A stretch of 64,000 bases of DNA from an uncultured Pelagibacteraceae bacterium (GCA_902630945.1 CACOWV010000001.1:1-64000), one strand, 5' to 3'. Shown: positions 1 through 9,199, numbered from the stretch's first letter. Notes: generated by a model not told the origin, from the letters alone. Program-made: numbers and translations.

Positions 1-403
1 ATTCGATCGCAATCAAACCATCAACGTCAGATAAAATAATTTTGTAAGGACTATTAAATTTCTTAAGAAATTTTTTTGCTTTATCATTATCATCTTTATA
101 ATTTAATCCTATAATTTCTATGTTATTTTGATTAGTTAATTTTAACAAATGAGGATGTTCCTCTTTACATGGAACACACCATGATGCCCATATATTCATA
201 AGGTAAAATTTATCTTTTTCGAAGAGTTCACTTGAACTAATTAAATCATCTGAGTCAAATAATCTGGCCTCAAAAAAAGGGATGCTTTTGTTTACCTTAA
301 CGTTAGGAGTATAGATATTTGAATTTTCTAGACTTCTATAAAACATTAAAAATACTATTACGAATAAAAAAAATATGAGTACTGGAAAAATCTTAATTTT
401 CAT
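1..403 (-). CDS. ccmG: Thiol:disulfide interchange protein CcmG/DsbE, 3' part outside the window
   Basis: Incomplete gene; the ATG is at 403 and the C-terminal end lies beyond base 1, leaving about 134 codons. The N-terminus is a hydrophobic anchor (about residues 3-22), followed by a thioredoxin-like region with the redox motif WCVPC preceded by NIWAS, as in CcmG/DsbE/TlpA proteins. In the family this periplasmic thioredoxin keeps apocytochrome c haem-binding cysteines reduced. The start overlaps the ccmF stop (ATGAAAATTAA), so it is the next cistron of the ccm operon. The operon context favours CcmG over a generic TlpA. Confidence 0.88.
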   Translation of the reverse strand, partial: MKIKIFPVLIFFLFVIVFLMFYRSLENSNIYTPNVKVNKSIPFFEARLFDSDDLISSSELFEKDKFYLMNIWASWCVPCKEEHPHLLKLTNQNNIEIIGLNYKDDNDKAKKFLKKFNSPYKIILSDVDGLIAIE

Positions 404-2267
404 GTCTCTTAAATACACTTATTATTCCTCCAAAAGTAATTAGCAAAACTGATATCCAAATCCAAATCATAAAAGGTTTAATTTGATATCTAACATTAAA
501 GTAATCTTGATTTTGAACTAAATTAATAGTTATAAATTTATCTGTGAATAAATTTGTTTTAATATATGCCTCACTGGTAACAATATTTGGTTGATTATAT
601 ATTCTTAACTCAGGTTTAAAAATATCCATATCACCCTCTATATTTTCAATTTTAAAATTTCCTGTAATTGCGTTGTAATTCTTAATATTATTTTTATCTA
701 TACTAACAAAATTTATTTCTATTTTTTCTGATTTATAAGTTTCTCCAACTCTTAAATTAGTAATGACCTCAGTCGAAAAAATATTATTTAAAAGAATACT
801 TAACATTAAAAGACTAAAACCAAAATGAGCTAAATTTTGAGATAAGTTATTAAATTTCTTTATAAAAAAATCTCTTGAAGTTATAAAAAACAAATAAAAA
901 GCAGCTGTCACCAAAATAGTATTAATGAGAAAATCGATATTGAAATTTTTTATTATAAATATGGATATTAAAAGAGAAATAATTAAAAAAATAATTAAAT
1001 ATAATTTATCTTTTAAATCAGATTTTACCCATTTTAATTTTGGACCTATTGCCATTGCAAATAAAAAAGGAACTAAAAAAGGTATTAATAATTTATTATA
1101 AAAAGGAGGGCCCACAGATATTTTTTCTGATGTGATAACTTCTAAAAAAATTGGGTAAATGGTTCCAATTAAAATTACAGTAAGAAAATACATCATGAAC
1201 CAATTGTTTAAAATTATCGATGATTCTTTGCTTAACCAAAAAAAATTATACTCTCTTTTATCTTCCGCTTTATGAAAAAAGAAAAAGATGAAAAGAGATA
1301 AAAATATTAAACAAAATAGAAAAATTAGAATGAATAGTCCTCTTTGTGGATCGTTAGCAAAAGTATGAACTGAGTTCAAAACTCCTGACCTTACCAAAAA
1401 AGTTCCACTCATGCTCAATGTAAAAGTTGCAATCGATAAAATTATTACCCAAGATTTAAATAATAATTTTCTTTCTAAAATTAATATACAATGAAGAAGC
1501 GTTGTTAGAGCTAACCATGGCATTAAAGAAACATTTTCAACAGGATCCCAAAACCAAAATCCACCCCATCCCAATTCATAATAAGCCCAAATAGAGCCAA
1601 GCAAAATTCCCAATGTTAAAAAGATCCAAGATAATAAAATCCAAATTTTGATGTGCTTTGCCCATTCCTTTGAAATATAATTTAATGAGGTTGCTGCAAG
1701 TGTTGAAGAAAAAATTACAGATGATCCGACATATCCTAAATACAAAATTGGAGGGTGGATTGCTAGAGCCGGATCTTGTAGAATTGGATTTAAACCTAGT
1801 CCCTCTTTAGGAGTAGGAAAAATGTAATTAAATGGACTTGAAGTTTTAATTATAAAAATGAAAAATCCAATAATAATAACCTGCTGGAATAACAAAGTTA
1901 AAATTCTATAATTCTTGTCTTGTTTTTTTGATTTTATTAAAAATAAAAATATAAATAATGTTAATACTAATAACCAGAGTAACAAACTCCCTTCATGGTT
2001 TCCCCAAGTCCCAGAAATTTTATAAAAGATAGGTTTGGTAGTATGTGAATGATTAAATACTGTTTCATTACTAAAATCTGAATTTATAAAAGATATTATT
2101 AATCCTATAAAACTAATAACGACAAGAAGGAGTTGTAAAAATGTAAATGTAGTGATTCTTGCATCAAAATTATTGGAACTTTTAAAATTTTTATAAGAAA
2201 AAAAAATAATAAATAAAGACAGACCAAGTCCAAATATTAAAGAATAGAATCCAATTAAACTCGCCAA
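393..2267 (-). CDS. ccmF: Cytochrome c maturation haem lyase subunit CcmF
   Basis: A 624-residue multi-spanning membrane protein, near the usual 630-660 residues. It carries the tryptophan-rich WWD-type motif GWGGFWFWDPVEN (about residues 232-244) and the conserved HPPILYLGYVG segment before it. CcmF takes haem from holo-CcmE and ligates it to apocytochrome c with CcmH/I. The start is TTG at 2267: a GAGGAG Shine-Dalgarno sits about 12 bases upstream, inside the end of ccmE, and no ATG fits the conserved N-terminus better. It lies between ccmE and ccmG in one minus-strand operon. Confidence 0.96.
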   Translation of the reverse strand: MASLIGFYSLIFGLGLSLFIIFFSYKNFKSSNNFDARITTFTFLQLLLVVISFIGLIISFINSDFSNETVFNHSHTTKPIFYKISGTWGNHEGSLLLWLLVLTLFIFLFLIKSKKQDKNYRILTLLFQQVIIIGFFIFIIKTSSPFNYIFPTPKEGLGLNPILQDPALAIHPPILYLGYVGSSVIFSSTLAATSLNYISKEWAKHIKIWILLSWIFLTLGILLGSIWAYYELGWGGFWFWDPVENVSLMPWLALTTLLHCILILERKLLFKSWVIILSIATFTLSMSGTFLVRSGVLNSVHTFANDPQRGLFILIFLFCLIFLSLFIFFFFHKAEDKREYNFFWLSKESSIILNNWFMMYFLTVILIGTIYPIFLEVITSEKISVGPPFYNKLLIPFLVPFLFAMAIGPKLKWVKSDLKDKLYLIIFLIISLLISIFIIKNFNIDFLINTILVTAAFYLFFITSRDFFIKKFNNLSQNLAHFGFSLLMLSILLNNIFSTEVITNLRVGETYKSEKIEINFVSIDKNNIKNYNAITGNFKIENIEGDMDIFKPELRIYNQPNIVTSEAYIKTNLFTDKFITINLVQNQDYFNVRYQIKPFMIWIWISVLLITFGGIISVFKRHEN

Positions 2268-2269
2268 AA

Positions 2270-2689
2270 CTATTTCTCCTCTAAAGCTTTTTTAATTTCT
2301 GGCGGCATATAATTTTCATCATGTTTAGCTAAAATTTTTGTAGCTAGGAACAAATTTCTATCTTTTAAAAATCCCTCAGCGACAACACCTTTGCCTTCAG
2401 CAAAGAGGTTTGGAATAACACCTGAATAAATCACGTTTATTTCATTCTTATAATCTGTAACAATAAACTTTACTTCTTCTTCCTTGACTAAAATTGACTC
2501 TTTTTTGACCATACCACCTATTCGAATCTTTTTTTTTTCTATCTCTGGTAACGTTTTTATTTTTGTTGGAGACTGAAAATAAACTACATTTTCTTCAAGA
2601 GATTTAATTATTAAAAATGTAGATAAAGATAAAATAATTAATGCTAAAAGTAAAAATATAAATCTTAGTTTAACTTTTCTACCATACAT
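2270..2689 (-). CDS. ccmE: Cytochrome c-type biogenesis haem chaperone CcmE
   Basis: Periplasmic haem chaperone of 139 residues. One membrane anchor (about residues 8-28) is followed by the OB-fold domain with the conserved RIGGMV segment and the C-terminal haem-attachment motif [10 protein letters not shown], whose histidine binds haem covalently in the family. An upstream in-frame ATG at 2755 would add 22 residues and overlap ccmD by about 56 bases; the ATG at 2689 gives the usual length and leaves a 10-base gap after ccmD, so it is preferred. Fourth from the 5' end among ccmC-D-E-F-G only by position after ccmD; it passes haem to CcmF. Confidence 0.94.
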   Translation of the reverse strand: MYGRKVKLRFIFLLLALIILSLSTFLIIKSLEENVVYFQSPTKIKTLPEIEKKKIRIGGMVKKESILVKEEEVKFIVTDYKNEINVIYSGVIPNLFAEGKGVVAEGFLKDRNLFLATKILAKHDENYMPPEIKKALEEK

Positions 2690-2699
2690 GGTTTGAAAG

Positions 2700-2927
2700 T
2701 TAGATATTTGATGTATTAGATAAAATTTCTTTATTAATACTTTGAGATTTTGCAAAAGCTGCTCTCTCTGAACTTAAAGTTCCAAATTTTGCAATAAATT
2801 TATTTTTTTCTTTATTATGTTGAATTTTAGTTACAACATAAAGTAAAGAAAAACTGATAAGAGTGAATAAAAATGCGGACCAAACATAAAGTCCATATCC
2901 ATTCATTATTAAAATTTTATCTATCAT
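2700..2927 (-). CDS. ccmD: Haem exporter accessory protein CcmD
   Basis: Small 75-residue protein with one transmembrane helix (about residues 14-35) preceded by the [10 protein letters not shown] segment typical of CcmD, then a charged cytoplasmic tail that is longer than in many homologues. CcmD helps release holo-CcmE from the CcmABC complex. The ATG overlaps the ccmC stop as ATGA. An internal ATG at 2906, directly before NGYG, is a possible alternative start. Confidence 0.85.
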   Translation of the reverse strand: MIDKILIMNGYGLYVWSAFLFTLISFSLLYVVTKIQHNKEKNKFIAKFGTLSSERAAFAKSQSINKEILSNTSNI

Positions 2928-3631
2928 AATCTATCTAAACCCTTATTTTTTATTTTTATCAGTTCTGTATTATATTTCATTAAAAAAATTAACAGAGAAA
3001 ATAGAGCAAATGCCGCAGTCATAATCAATAATGGATATAACATTGAAATATGAATTGATGATTTAGATAAAATATTTATTGAGGCGGGTTGATGTAATGT
3101 ATTCCACCAATCTACAGAATATTTTATTATTGGCACGTTTATAATGCCCAATATTGTAATAATTGATGTAACTTTAAAAGCTTTGTCATCATTGTCATAA
3201 ATTCTCCATGCAATAAGATAAATAATATAAAACAATGCAAGAATTAACATAGACGTTATCCTTGCATCCCAAGCCCACCATGTGCCCCAAGTTGGTTTAC
3301 CCCAAATTGATCCAGTAACAAGTGCAATAACACTAAATACAAATCCAGAAGGTGCTAAACTTTTTGATATTAAAAAAAAATTTCTTATTTTAAATGTATA
3401 TCCAACTAAAGACAAAAATGTGATAACAGAAAAAGTTCCAAGGCAAATCCAAGCGGCGGGCACATGAACATACATAATTCTAACTGAATGACTTTGCTTA
3501 TAATCTTCAGGAGATAAAATTAATGCTTCAGTTAACCCAATAGAGAGAATTATAATAAATAATAATAGGACATATTTTGGTGCCCTAGATGTGATGGAAA
3601 AAATTTTATTTGGTTCAAAATATTTAAACAT
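2924..3631 (-). CDS. ccmC: Haem exporter/transfer protein CcmC
   Basis: A 235-residue protein with six predicted membrane helices. It has the haem-binding tryptophan-rich motif WGTWWAWDAR (about residues 114-123) and the flanking histidines in YVHVPAAW and WWNTLHQPAS, as in CcmC. It loads haem onto the CcmE histidine. It is the first gene of the local ccm run; ccmA and ccmB are not adjacent. The 179-base spacer upstream contains a candidate promoter and a strong RNA hairpin, described separately. Confidence 0.96.
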   Translation of the reverse strand: MFKYFEPNKIFSITSRAPKYVLLLFIIILSIGLTEALILSPEDYKQSHSVRIMYVHVPAAWICLGTFSVITFLSLVGYTFKIRNFFLISKSLAPSGFVFSVIALVTGSIWGKPTWGTWWAWDARITSMLILALFYIIYLIAWRIYDNDDKAFKVTSIITILGIINVPIIKYSVDWWNTLHQPASINILSKSSIHISMLYPLLIMTAAFALFSLLIFLMKYNTELIKIKNKGLDRL

Positions 3632-3681
3632 TTATATTTGCTATTTTAAATGAATTTAATAATTTTATTAGGAAATAATTG

Positions 3682-3744
3682 TCTGATCAAGAATGTCAGA
3701 GGGAGATAATAACGAAGGGTAAATATTTAACATCCTTGACCAGA
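3682..3744 (-). ncRNA. Candidate structured 5' leader or small RNA upstream of ccmC
   Basis: Bases 3730-3744 and 3682-3696 form a 15-bp stem enclosing a 33-base loop. Read on the minus strand, two of the pairs are G-U wobbles; on the plus strand the same positions are A-C mismatches, so the structure is only continuous in minus-strand RNA, the strand that encodes ccmC 50 bases downstream. A promoter-like sequence lies immediately before it. No T-run follows, so it is not a simple terminator. I do not recognise it as a named RNA family. Confidence 0.45.
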
Positions 3745-3775
3745 ATTATAAATATTTAACAAACTGCTGTGTCAA
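3745..3775 (-). promoter_or_regulatory. Candidate sigma-70-type promoter for the ccm operon
   Basis: On the minus strand a perfect -35 hexamer TTGACA (3775-3770) is followed after 19 bases by a perfect -10 TATAAT (3750-3745). The alternative -10 TTTATA gives 17-base spacing. Transcription would begin within or just before the 15-bp stem upstream of ccmC. Supported by motif match only. Confidence 0.5.
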
Positions 3776-3810
3776 AGTTTTGAGCTAAATGTGTTGAAAA
3801 GATGTTTTTT

Positions 3811-4137
3811 TTAGTTTGAAAGCTTGAAATAACTTGATCCCTTTTTGCCTGAGAAAATTTCCTCGATTAATGGATGTTTTATTGGCTCGTCAGAATCATC
3901 GGTTAATAAGTTTTGTTCAGACACATATGCTTCATATGTAATTTCATCATTCTCAGCTAACAGATGGTAAAAAGGTTGATCTTTTCTAGGTCTCACATTT
4001 TTTGGGATTGATTGATACCATTCTTCAGAGTTATTAAATTCAAAATCTACATCATATATCACACCTCGAAACTCAAAGTGCTTATGTTTTACAATGTCAC
4101 CGATTGAAAATTTTGCTTTTTGAATTGGCATTAACAT
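3811..4137 (-). CDS. hspQ: Heat shock protein HspQ / YccV-like hemimethylated-DNA-binding family
   Basis: A 108-residue protein matching the HspQ/YccV family almost over its whole length: N-terminal KFSIGDIVKHKHFEFRGVIYDVD, central RPRKDQPFYHLLAE, and ITYEAYVSEQNL. In Enterobacteria HspQ is a small heat-shock protein that binds hemimethylated DNA and acts as a specificity factor for Lon; the role here is inferred by family. Transcribed alone, divergent from yciB. ATG at 4137 (third residue is an alternative ATG). Confidence 0.88.
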   Translation of the reverse strand: MLMPIQKAKFSIGDIVKHKHFEFRGVIYDVDFEFNNSEEWYQSIPKNVRPRKDQPFYHLLAENDEITYEAYVSEQNLLTDDSDEPIKHPLIEEIFSGKKGSSYFKLSN

Positions 4138-4219
4138 TAGTATGGGTATTTAAAAATAAAAATCAATAAGAAAAATTTTAAATTTTTGTATAAATATTAT
4201 TTATGTTAATATCTTTTCA

Positions 4220-4771
4220 GTGAACAAATCATTTTTAAAGTTTCTTACGGATTTTGGGCCATTAGTAATTTTTTTTTACTACTACTACGATAGTGATAAA
4301 GATCTAAAAATTGCTATACCACCATTCATAATTGCGACAATAATAGCATTGGGTTTAATGTGGTTTCTAGAAAAAAAATTACCAAAAGTTCCACTGGTAA
4401 GCGGAATATTAATTACTTTTTTTGGAGGATTAACAATTTATTTTAACAACCCCGTTTTTATTTACATCAAACCTACAATTATAAATATACTATTTGGTCT
4501 TGCTTTAATATTTGGAAGATACTTTACAAATGAGCCAGTTTTAAAAAAATTAATGGGAAAATCAGTTTCATTAACTAATGAAGGATGGGAAATTCTTAAC
4601 AAAAGATGGATATATTTTTTCTTTGGACTCGCTATACTAAATGAAATCGTTTGGAGAACACAATCAGAAGAATTTTGGGTAAATTTTAAAGTTTGGGGTT
4701 TATTACCCATAACTTTTATTTTTACTGCTTTCCAAATAGGACTAATTAATAGATATAAGATAAATGAATAA
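4220..4771 (+). CDS. yciB: Inner membrane septation protein YciB/IspZ
   Basis: A 183-residue polytopic protein (about five membrane helices) with the family signature LTDFGPLVIFFYYY at the N-terminus, RYFTNEPVLKKLMGKS in the middle and WVNFKVWGLLPITFIFTAFQ near the end. YciB/IspZ affects cell envelope synthesis and septation; mechanism is unresolved. Start is GTG at 4220; length equals the 179 residues of the E. coli protein within a few residues. It overlaps the following DUF2794 gene by 8 bases. Confidence 0.92.
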   Translation: MNKSFLKFLTDFGPLVIFFYYYYDSDKDLKIAIPPFIIATIIALGLMWFLEKKLPKVPLVSGILITFFGGLTIYFNNPVFIYIKPTIINILFGLALIFGRYFTNEPVLKKLMGKSVSLTNEGWEILNKRWIYFFFGLAILNEIVWRTQSEEFWVNFKVWGLLPITFIFTAFQIGLINRYKINE

Positions 4772-5102
4772 TAATTTAAGATTAGTAATTAATAATGTTA
4801 ATAAACAAATAGAGGACAAACATTTCTTTGAAAAAGATGAATTAAAAATTATTTTAGATCTTTATGCTAAAATGGTATCTGAAGGTTCCTGGAGAGATTA
4901 TGGTCTAAGTATATCTAGTAAGCAAGTTGGTTTTAGTGTATTTAAAAACGCTGCTGACAACGCTCTCTATAAAATTTGCAAAAATTTTAAACCCAAAAAT
5001 AAAAACCTTAAATATTTAATAACTGATACTAATGGAAAAATTCTTAAAAATTCTTATGATCTAAATATATTGTTAAAAAATACTATTTGGAAAAAACTTT
5101 AA
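4764..5102 (+). CDS. DUF2794 family protein
   Basis: A 112-residue soluble protein. The segment SWRDYGLSISSKQVGFSVFK followed by LYKICK and a C-terminal GKILKNSYDLNILLK resembles DUF2794, a family largely restricted to Alphaproteobacteria with no assigned function. Translationally coupled to yciB by an 8-base overlap. Family assignment is from remembered motif similarity. Confidence 0.7.
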   Translation: MNNNLRLVINNVNKQIEDKHFFEKDELKIILDLYAKMVSEGSWRDYGLSISSKQVGFSVFKNAADNALYKICKNFKPKNKNLKYLITDTNGKILKNSYDLNILLKNTIWKKL

Positions 5103-5109
5103 AAATAAA

Positions 5110-5862
5110 TTATCTTCTCTGACCAAAAAGTCTTAAAAGCATTATAAACAAGTTAATAAAGTCGAGATATAAAGTTAAAGCTCCCATCACAGCTTTTTTT
5201 CCCATCAATTCACCTGTGTCGCTTACGGAATACATATTTTTAATTTTCTGCGTATCATATGCTGTAAGACCTACAAAAATTAATACACCTAAAATTGATA
5301 TTACAAAATACATCATAGAAGACTTCATGAATATATTTACTAATGAAGCAATAATAATTCCAATTAATCCCATCATTAAAAAAGATCCAAGTTTTGTAAG
5401 ATCTCTTTTAGTTGTGTAACCATACAAACTCATTGCTCCAAAAGTACCTGCAGTTATAAAAAAAACTCTTGTGATTGAAGTTTCTGTATAAACAACAAAT
5501 ATTGATGACAATGATAACCCCATTAGGGCTGCAAATATCCAAAAAACTGTCTGAGCCTTTGCTGCGCTCATTTTATTGATCCCGAAACTCATGTAAAACA
5601 CAACCCCTAAAGGAGCCAACATTACAACCCAAGCTAAACCAGAAGCATAAATTGAATTACCAAAGGACGTAAAAACCAGAGGAGATAAAGATTGAACAGC
5701 TAACTTGAAAGTTATCAATGCAACTATTCCTGTAACTAAAAGGGCTGATCCCATGTAATTATAAACTCTAAGCATGTAAGCTCTTAAGCCTTCATCCATT
5801 ACAGCTGTGTCTTGTGCTGCTGTTTTTGCTCTTGCTAGTATTCCTTTTTTATCAAATTCCAT
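5110..5862 (-). CDS. Bax inhibitor-1/YccA family membrane protein
   Basis: A 250-residue protein with seven predicted membrane helices and an N-terminal soluble segment including the alphaproteobacterial MDEGLRAYMLRVYNYMG stretch. The last helices contain the conserved VGLTAYDTQKIK motif with the acidic residue implicated in calcium or proton leak in the family, and end LYLDFINLFIMLLRLFG. Monocistronic, convergent with DUF2794 and divergent from the aldo/keto reductase. Family call is firm; physiological role is not. Confidence 0.93.
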   Translation of the reverse strand: MEFDKKGILARAKTAAQDTAVMDEGLRAYMLRVYNYMGSALLVTGIVALITFKLAVQSLSPLVFTSFGNSIYASGLAWVVMLAPLGVVFYMSFGINKMSAAKAQTVFWIFAALMGLSLSSIFVVYTETSITRVFFITAGTFGAMSLYGYTTKRDLTKLGSFLMMGLIGIIIASLVNIFMKSSMMYFVISILGVLIFVGLTAYDTQKIKNMYSVSDTGELMGKKAVMGALTLYLDFINLFIMLLRLFGQRR

Positions 5863-5945
5863 AATGATTGAAATATATAGTCTTTTACTAATTATTCAAG
5901 ATACCTTAAAAGGTTATAAAGATAATAAATTCTAAAAAAACCTTA

Positions 5946-6986
5946 ATGAATTACAAAAAATTAGGAAATACAGATCTAAAAGTTAGTACAATTTGTCTCG
6001 GAACAATGACTTGGGGTGAACAAAACACTCAAACAGAAGGTTTTGAACAAATGGATTATGCTTTAGATCAAGGTGTAAATTTTTGGGATACCGCAGAAAT
6101 TTATTCAATTCCAATGAGAGAGGAAACCTATGGAGAGACAGAAAGAATAATTGGAAATTGGTTTAAGAAGACTGGCAAAAGAGACAAGGTAATTGTTGCG
6201 TCTAAAGTATGTGGAAATACTTCAAACAAATACATAAGAGGTGGTGGCTATAACTTTGGAAAAAAAAAAATTACTCAAGCTTTAGATGAAAGTTTAATCA
6301 GATTAAAAACAGATTACATTGATTTATACCAGTTGCACTGGCCTGAAAGAAATACAAATTTTTTTGGAATGCATGGATATGAACATAATGAAAATGATAA
6401 CAGCTGGACTCCTTTTGAGGAAATACTTGAAAGTTTAGAAAAATTTATCAAACAAGGAAAAATTAGATATGTGGGCTTATCAAATGAAACTGCGTGGGGT
6501 TTATCAAAGTTTCTTGAAATCTCTAAAATAAAGAATCTACCCAAAATGATGTCAGTTCAAAATCCTTATAATTTGCTTAACAGAACCTATGAAGTTGGAC
6601 TGGCGGAAATTTCTATTAGAGAAAAAAGTGGATTATTAGCTTACTCACCATTAGCTTTTGGTTATCTTACAGGAAAATATAGAAACAATAATTTGCCTGC
6701 CAAATCAAGAATGAGACTATTTAAAGATTTTACGAGATATAAAAATGAAAATGGCCAGAAAGCTATAGAGGAATATTATAAGATTGCAAAAAAGTTTAAT
6801 ATTGATTTTACCCAAATGTCCTTAAAATTTTGTGAAATTCAACCTTTTATGACAAGTGTTATTATTGGTGCAACGACAATGGAACAGTTGAAAACAAATA
6901 TAGAAAGTGTAAATGTAACTCTTACAAAAGATGCAATAAATGAAATTAATAAAATTCAAAAAAAATATCCAAATCCATGTCCATAA
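5946..6986 (+). CDS. Aldo/keto reductase, Tas-like
   Basis: A 346-residue NADPH-dependent oxidoreductase of the aldo/keto reductase superfamily. It shows the N-terminal GNTDLKVSTICLGTMTWG, the catalytic aspartate in FWDTAEIY with tyrosine following, lysine in VIVASKV, histidine in LYQLHWP, and the C-terminal cofactor-binding SVIIGATTMEQLKTNI. The insert FGMHGYEHNEND after LHWPERNTNF resembles E. coli Tas. Substrate unknown. Its stop overlaps the next start by 10 bases. Confidence 0.92.
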   Translation: MNYKKLGNTDLKVSTICLGTMTWGEQNTQTEGFEQMDYALDQGVNFWDTAEIYSIPMREETYGETERIIGNWFKKTGKRDKVIVASKVCGNTSNKYIRGGGYNFGKKKITQALDESLIRLKTDYIDLYQLHWPERNTNFFGMHGYEHNENDNSWTPFEEILESLEKFIKQGKIRYVGLSNETAWGLSKFLEISKIKNLPKMMSVQNPYNLLNRTYEVGLAEISIREKSGLLAYSPLAFGYLTGKYRNNNLPAKSRMRLFKDFTRYKNENGQKAIEEYYKIAKKFNIDFTQMSLKFCEIQPFMTSVIIGATTMEQLKTNIESVNVTLTKDAINEINKIQKKYPNPCP

Positions 6987-7489
6987 TTAAAAAAATTTTG
7001 ATATTAACAATTATTTTTTATTTTGCTAATTTGTCTAAAACTTTTAGTGATGACTTAAAAAAAGTTGGTAAATTTAAAGATTGGGAAGTTATGATAATGT
7101 CAGAAACTTCAGGTAAGGTTTGTTTTGCTCAGTCAACACCTGTTTTACAAGCGCCAAAAAAGACTAAAAGAGAAGCAAGATTATTTGTTACATTTAGACC
7201 AAATGAAAAAATTTCAAATGAAATTAGTGCTACAGCAGGGTATGAATTTAATAAAAATAATTCTGTTTTAGCAACCTCTGGAAATAATAAATTCAAATTT
7301 GATATCAAACAACAAGGCTTTGCTTGGATGACTAGTAATAAAAAAGAAAAAATTATGGTGAAAGTAATGAAAAAAGGCTCAAGAATAATGGTTACTGGTT
7401 ATAATGAAAAAGGATCACAAACAATAGATCATTATTCACTTCTTGGATTTACAAAAGCATATAATACTGCAAAAAAAGCTTGCAGTTAA
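6977..7489 (+). CDS. Secreted IalB-like (invasion-associated locus B family) protein
   Basis: A 170-residue exported protein with a signal peptide (residues about 1-25, hydrophobic IIKKILILTIIFYFA). The mature part has the IalB family pattern: WEVMIMSETSGKVCFAQS near the start, a central beta-rich region and a C-terminal YSLLGFTKAYNTAKKAC with a second cysteine. IalB-type proteins are common in free-living Alphaproteobacteria; invasion is not implied. It overlaps the aldo/keto reductase and is followed 3 bases later by argG. Confidence 0.82.
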   Translation: MSIIKKILILTIIFYFANLSKTFSDDLKKVGKFKDWEVMIMSETSGKVCFAQSTPVLQAPKKTKREARLFVTFRPNEKISNEISATAGYEFNKNNSVLATSGNNKFKFDIKQQGFAWMTSNKKEKIMVKVMKKGSRIMVTGYNEKGSQTIDHYSLLGFTKAYNTAKKACS

Positions 7490-7492
7490 TTA

Positions 7493-8680
7493 ATGAAATC
7501 AAAAAAAAGAATTGTATTAGCTTACTCTGGTGGTCTTGACACATCTATAATATTAAAGTGGCTTCAAGAAAATTATAATGCAGAAGTAATTTGTTATACT
7601 GCTGATATAGGTCAAGAAATTGATCGAAAAAAAATAATCAAAAATGCTAAAAAACTAGGTGTTAAAAAAATTTTAATAAAAAATTTAAAAAATGTTTTTG
7701 TGAAAGATTATGTTTTTCCGATGATTAGAGGTCACGCAATTTACGAAGGTGTTTACTTATTAGGAACATCAATCGCAAGACCCCTAATAGCAAAAGATCA
7801 AATAGCTACAGCAAAGAAATTTAAAGCATACGCTGTATCACATGGTGCAACTGGCAAAGGTAATGATCAGATAAGATTTGAGCTAGGTTATCATTACTTT
7901 AATAAAAAAATAAAAGTTATTGCTCCTTGGAGAGTTTGGAAGTTGAGATCAAGGACAGATTTAATAAATTATGCCAAAAAACATCATATAGCTATTCCTA
8001 AAGATAAAAGAGGGGCGCCACCTTTTTCTGTGGATGATAATTTATTTCATACATCAACTGAGGGAAAAATTTTAGAAAATCCAAAAAATTCAGCTCCAGA
8101 ATTTATTTTTCAAAGGACCACCTCTCCTGAAAAAGCACCAAGCAAAGCAATGTTTATAACTATTAATTTTAAAAATGGTGATCCCATAGGTATAAATGGA
8201 AAAAAAATGAGTCCTGAAAAAATTCTTAATAAATTAAATTTTGTAGCTGGAAGAAATGGTATTGGAAGAGTTGATTTAGTTGAAAACAGATTTCTTGGAA
8301 TAAAATCAAGAGGAGTTTATGAAACTCCAGGTGGAACACTTTTAATACAAGCTCATAGAGCGATTGAGTCAGTAACATTAGATAAAAAAACTATGCACAA
8401 GAAAGATTCAATTATGCCTAGATATGCAGAACTGATCTATAATGGCTATTGGTTCTCAAAAGAAAGATTTAAACTTCAAAAAATTGTAGATTTAAAAAGA
8501 AACAAAGTTAATGGGTCTGTAAAATTAAAGCTATATAAAGGTAACATAACTATTCAATCTAGAGACACTAAAAGCTCTGCATACTCAATGAAAAAAGTTT
8601 CTTTTGAGGAAAATAAATCATTCAACAAATCAAACGTGGAGAAATTTATTAATTTTCACAAAAAAAAGTTAGAAAAGTAG
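7493..8680 (+). CDS. argG: Argininosuccinate synthase
   Basis: A 395-residue enzyme joining citrulline and aspartate with ATP hydrolysis in arginine synthesis. The N-terminal ATP pyrophosphatase loop AYSGGLDTS lies at about residues 9-17; GATGKGNDQIRFE and the C-terminal GRNGIGRVDLVENR and KSRGVYETPGGT segments are typical. Full-length (family about 400 residues). No argH lies nearby in the window. Confidence 0.97.
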   Translation: MKSKKRIVLAYSGGLDTSIILKWLQENYNAEVICYTADIGQEIDRKKIIKNAKKLGVKKILIKNLKNVFVKDYVFPMIRGHAIYEGVYLLGTSIARPLIAKDQIATAKKFKAYAVSHGATGKGNDQIRFELGYHYFNKKIKVIAPWRVWKLRSRTDLINYAKKHHIAIPKDKRGAPPFSVDDNLFHTSTEGKILENPKNSAPEFIFQRTTSPEKAPSKAMFITINFKNGDPIGINGKKMSPEKILNKLNFVAGRNGIGRVDLVENRFLGIKSRGVYETPGGTLLIQAHRAIESVTLDKKTMHKKDSIMPRYAELIYNGYWFSKERFKLQKIVDLKRNKVNGSVKLKLYKGNITIQSRDTKSSAYSMKKVSFEENKSFNKSNVEKFINFHKKKLEK

Positions 8681-8740
8681 CCGATTATATGGGAGAAATT
8701 TGGGGATTGTTTATTTTTGAAAAAAACATAATTTAAATTA

Positions 8741-9199
8741 ATGGAATCATTAAAAAATTGGATGAGAGATACAGCAAATATTCTATTTGACGATAGTAAA
8801 AATGATTTACGCTCTCTTCCTAAAACTGTAAGATTACAAATTCTATTAGTTTTAAGTTTTATTTGGACAACTGTTTTTAGTTTATACGTATTTTCATACA
8901 CAACTTTTGTATTTGGTTGGACTGGACTTTTTTTAGCTCACATTGGATTAATTTTTGCGGTTTACATGACATTTAAACATTTTCATAGAGCAGAAGAAAA
9001 TTCATCTAGTGTTTTTAAAACAAAAAATTTTGACCCCTTTAAAATAATGGTTCTTGTTTTTGTAATTGTATTTATATTTGTCTTTTCTAAAGGAATAGAG
9101 GTATTAACTAGTCCAAACCCATACTCTTATTCAATACCTTATGAAGGTTCATCAAAATCAGTGTTTGAAAAATGGTTACCATTTAGTAAGGATAAATAA
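8741..9199 (+). CDS. Hypothetical membrane protein
   Basis: A 152-residue protein I do not recognise. It has three hydrophobic segments (about residues 31-53, 57-77 and 103-122) with a charged amphipathic N-terminus and a short hydrophilic tail. The ATG overlaps nothing upstream; its stop overlaps the ATG of the PsiE-like gene by one base (TAATG), so the two are probably co-translated and may act together. Confidence 0.72.
   Translation: MESLKNWMRDTANILFDDSKNDLRSLPKTVRLQILLVLSFIWTTVFSLYVFSYTTFVFGWTGLFLAHIGLIFAVYMTFKHFHRAEENSSSVFKTKNFDPFKIMVLVFVIVFIFVFSKGIEVLTSPNPYSYSIPYEGSSKSVFEKWLPFSKDK

Noticed and set aside
2690-2755. N-terminal extension of CcmE
   Set aside because: It overlaps ccmD extensively and lengthens the protein beyond the family norm.
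5903-5914. Short palindrome ACCTTAAAAGGT between the Bax inhibitor and aldo/keto reductase genes
   Set aside because: Five-base arms in AT-rich DNA; too short to support as an operator.
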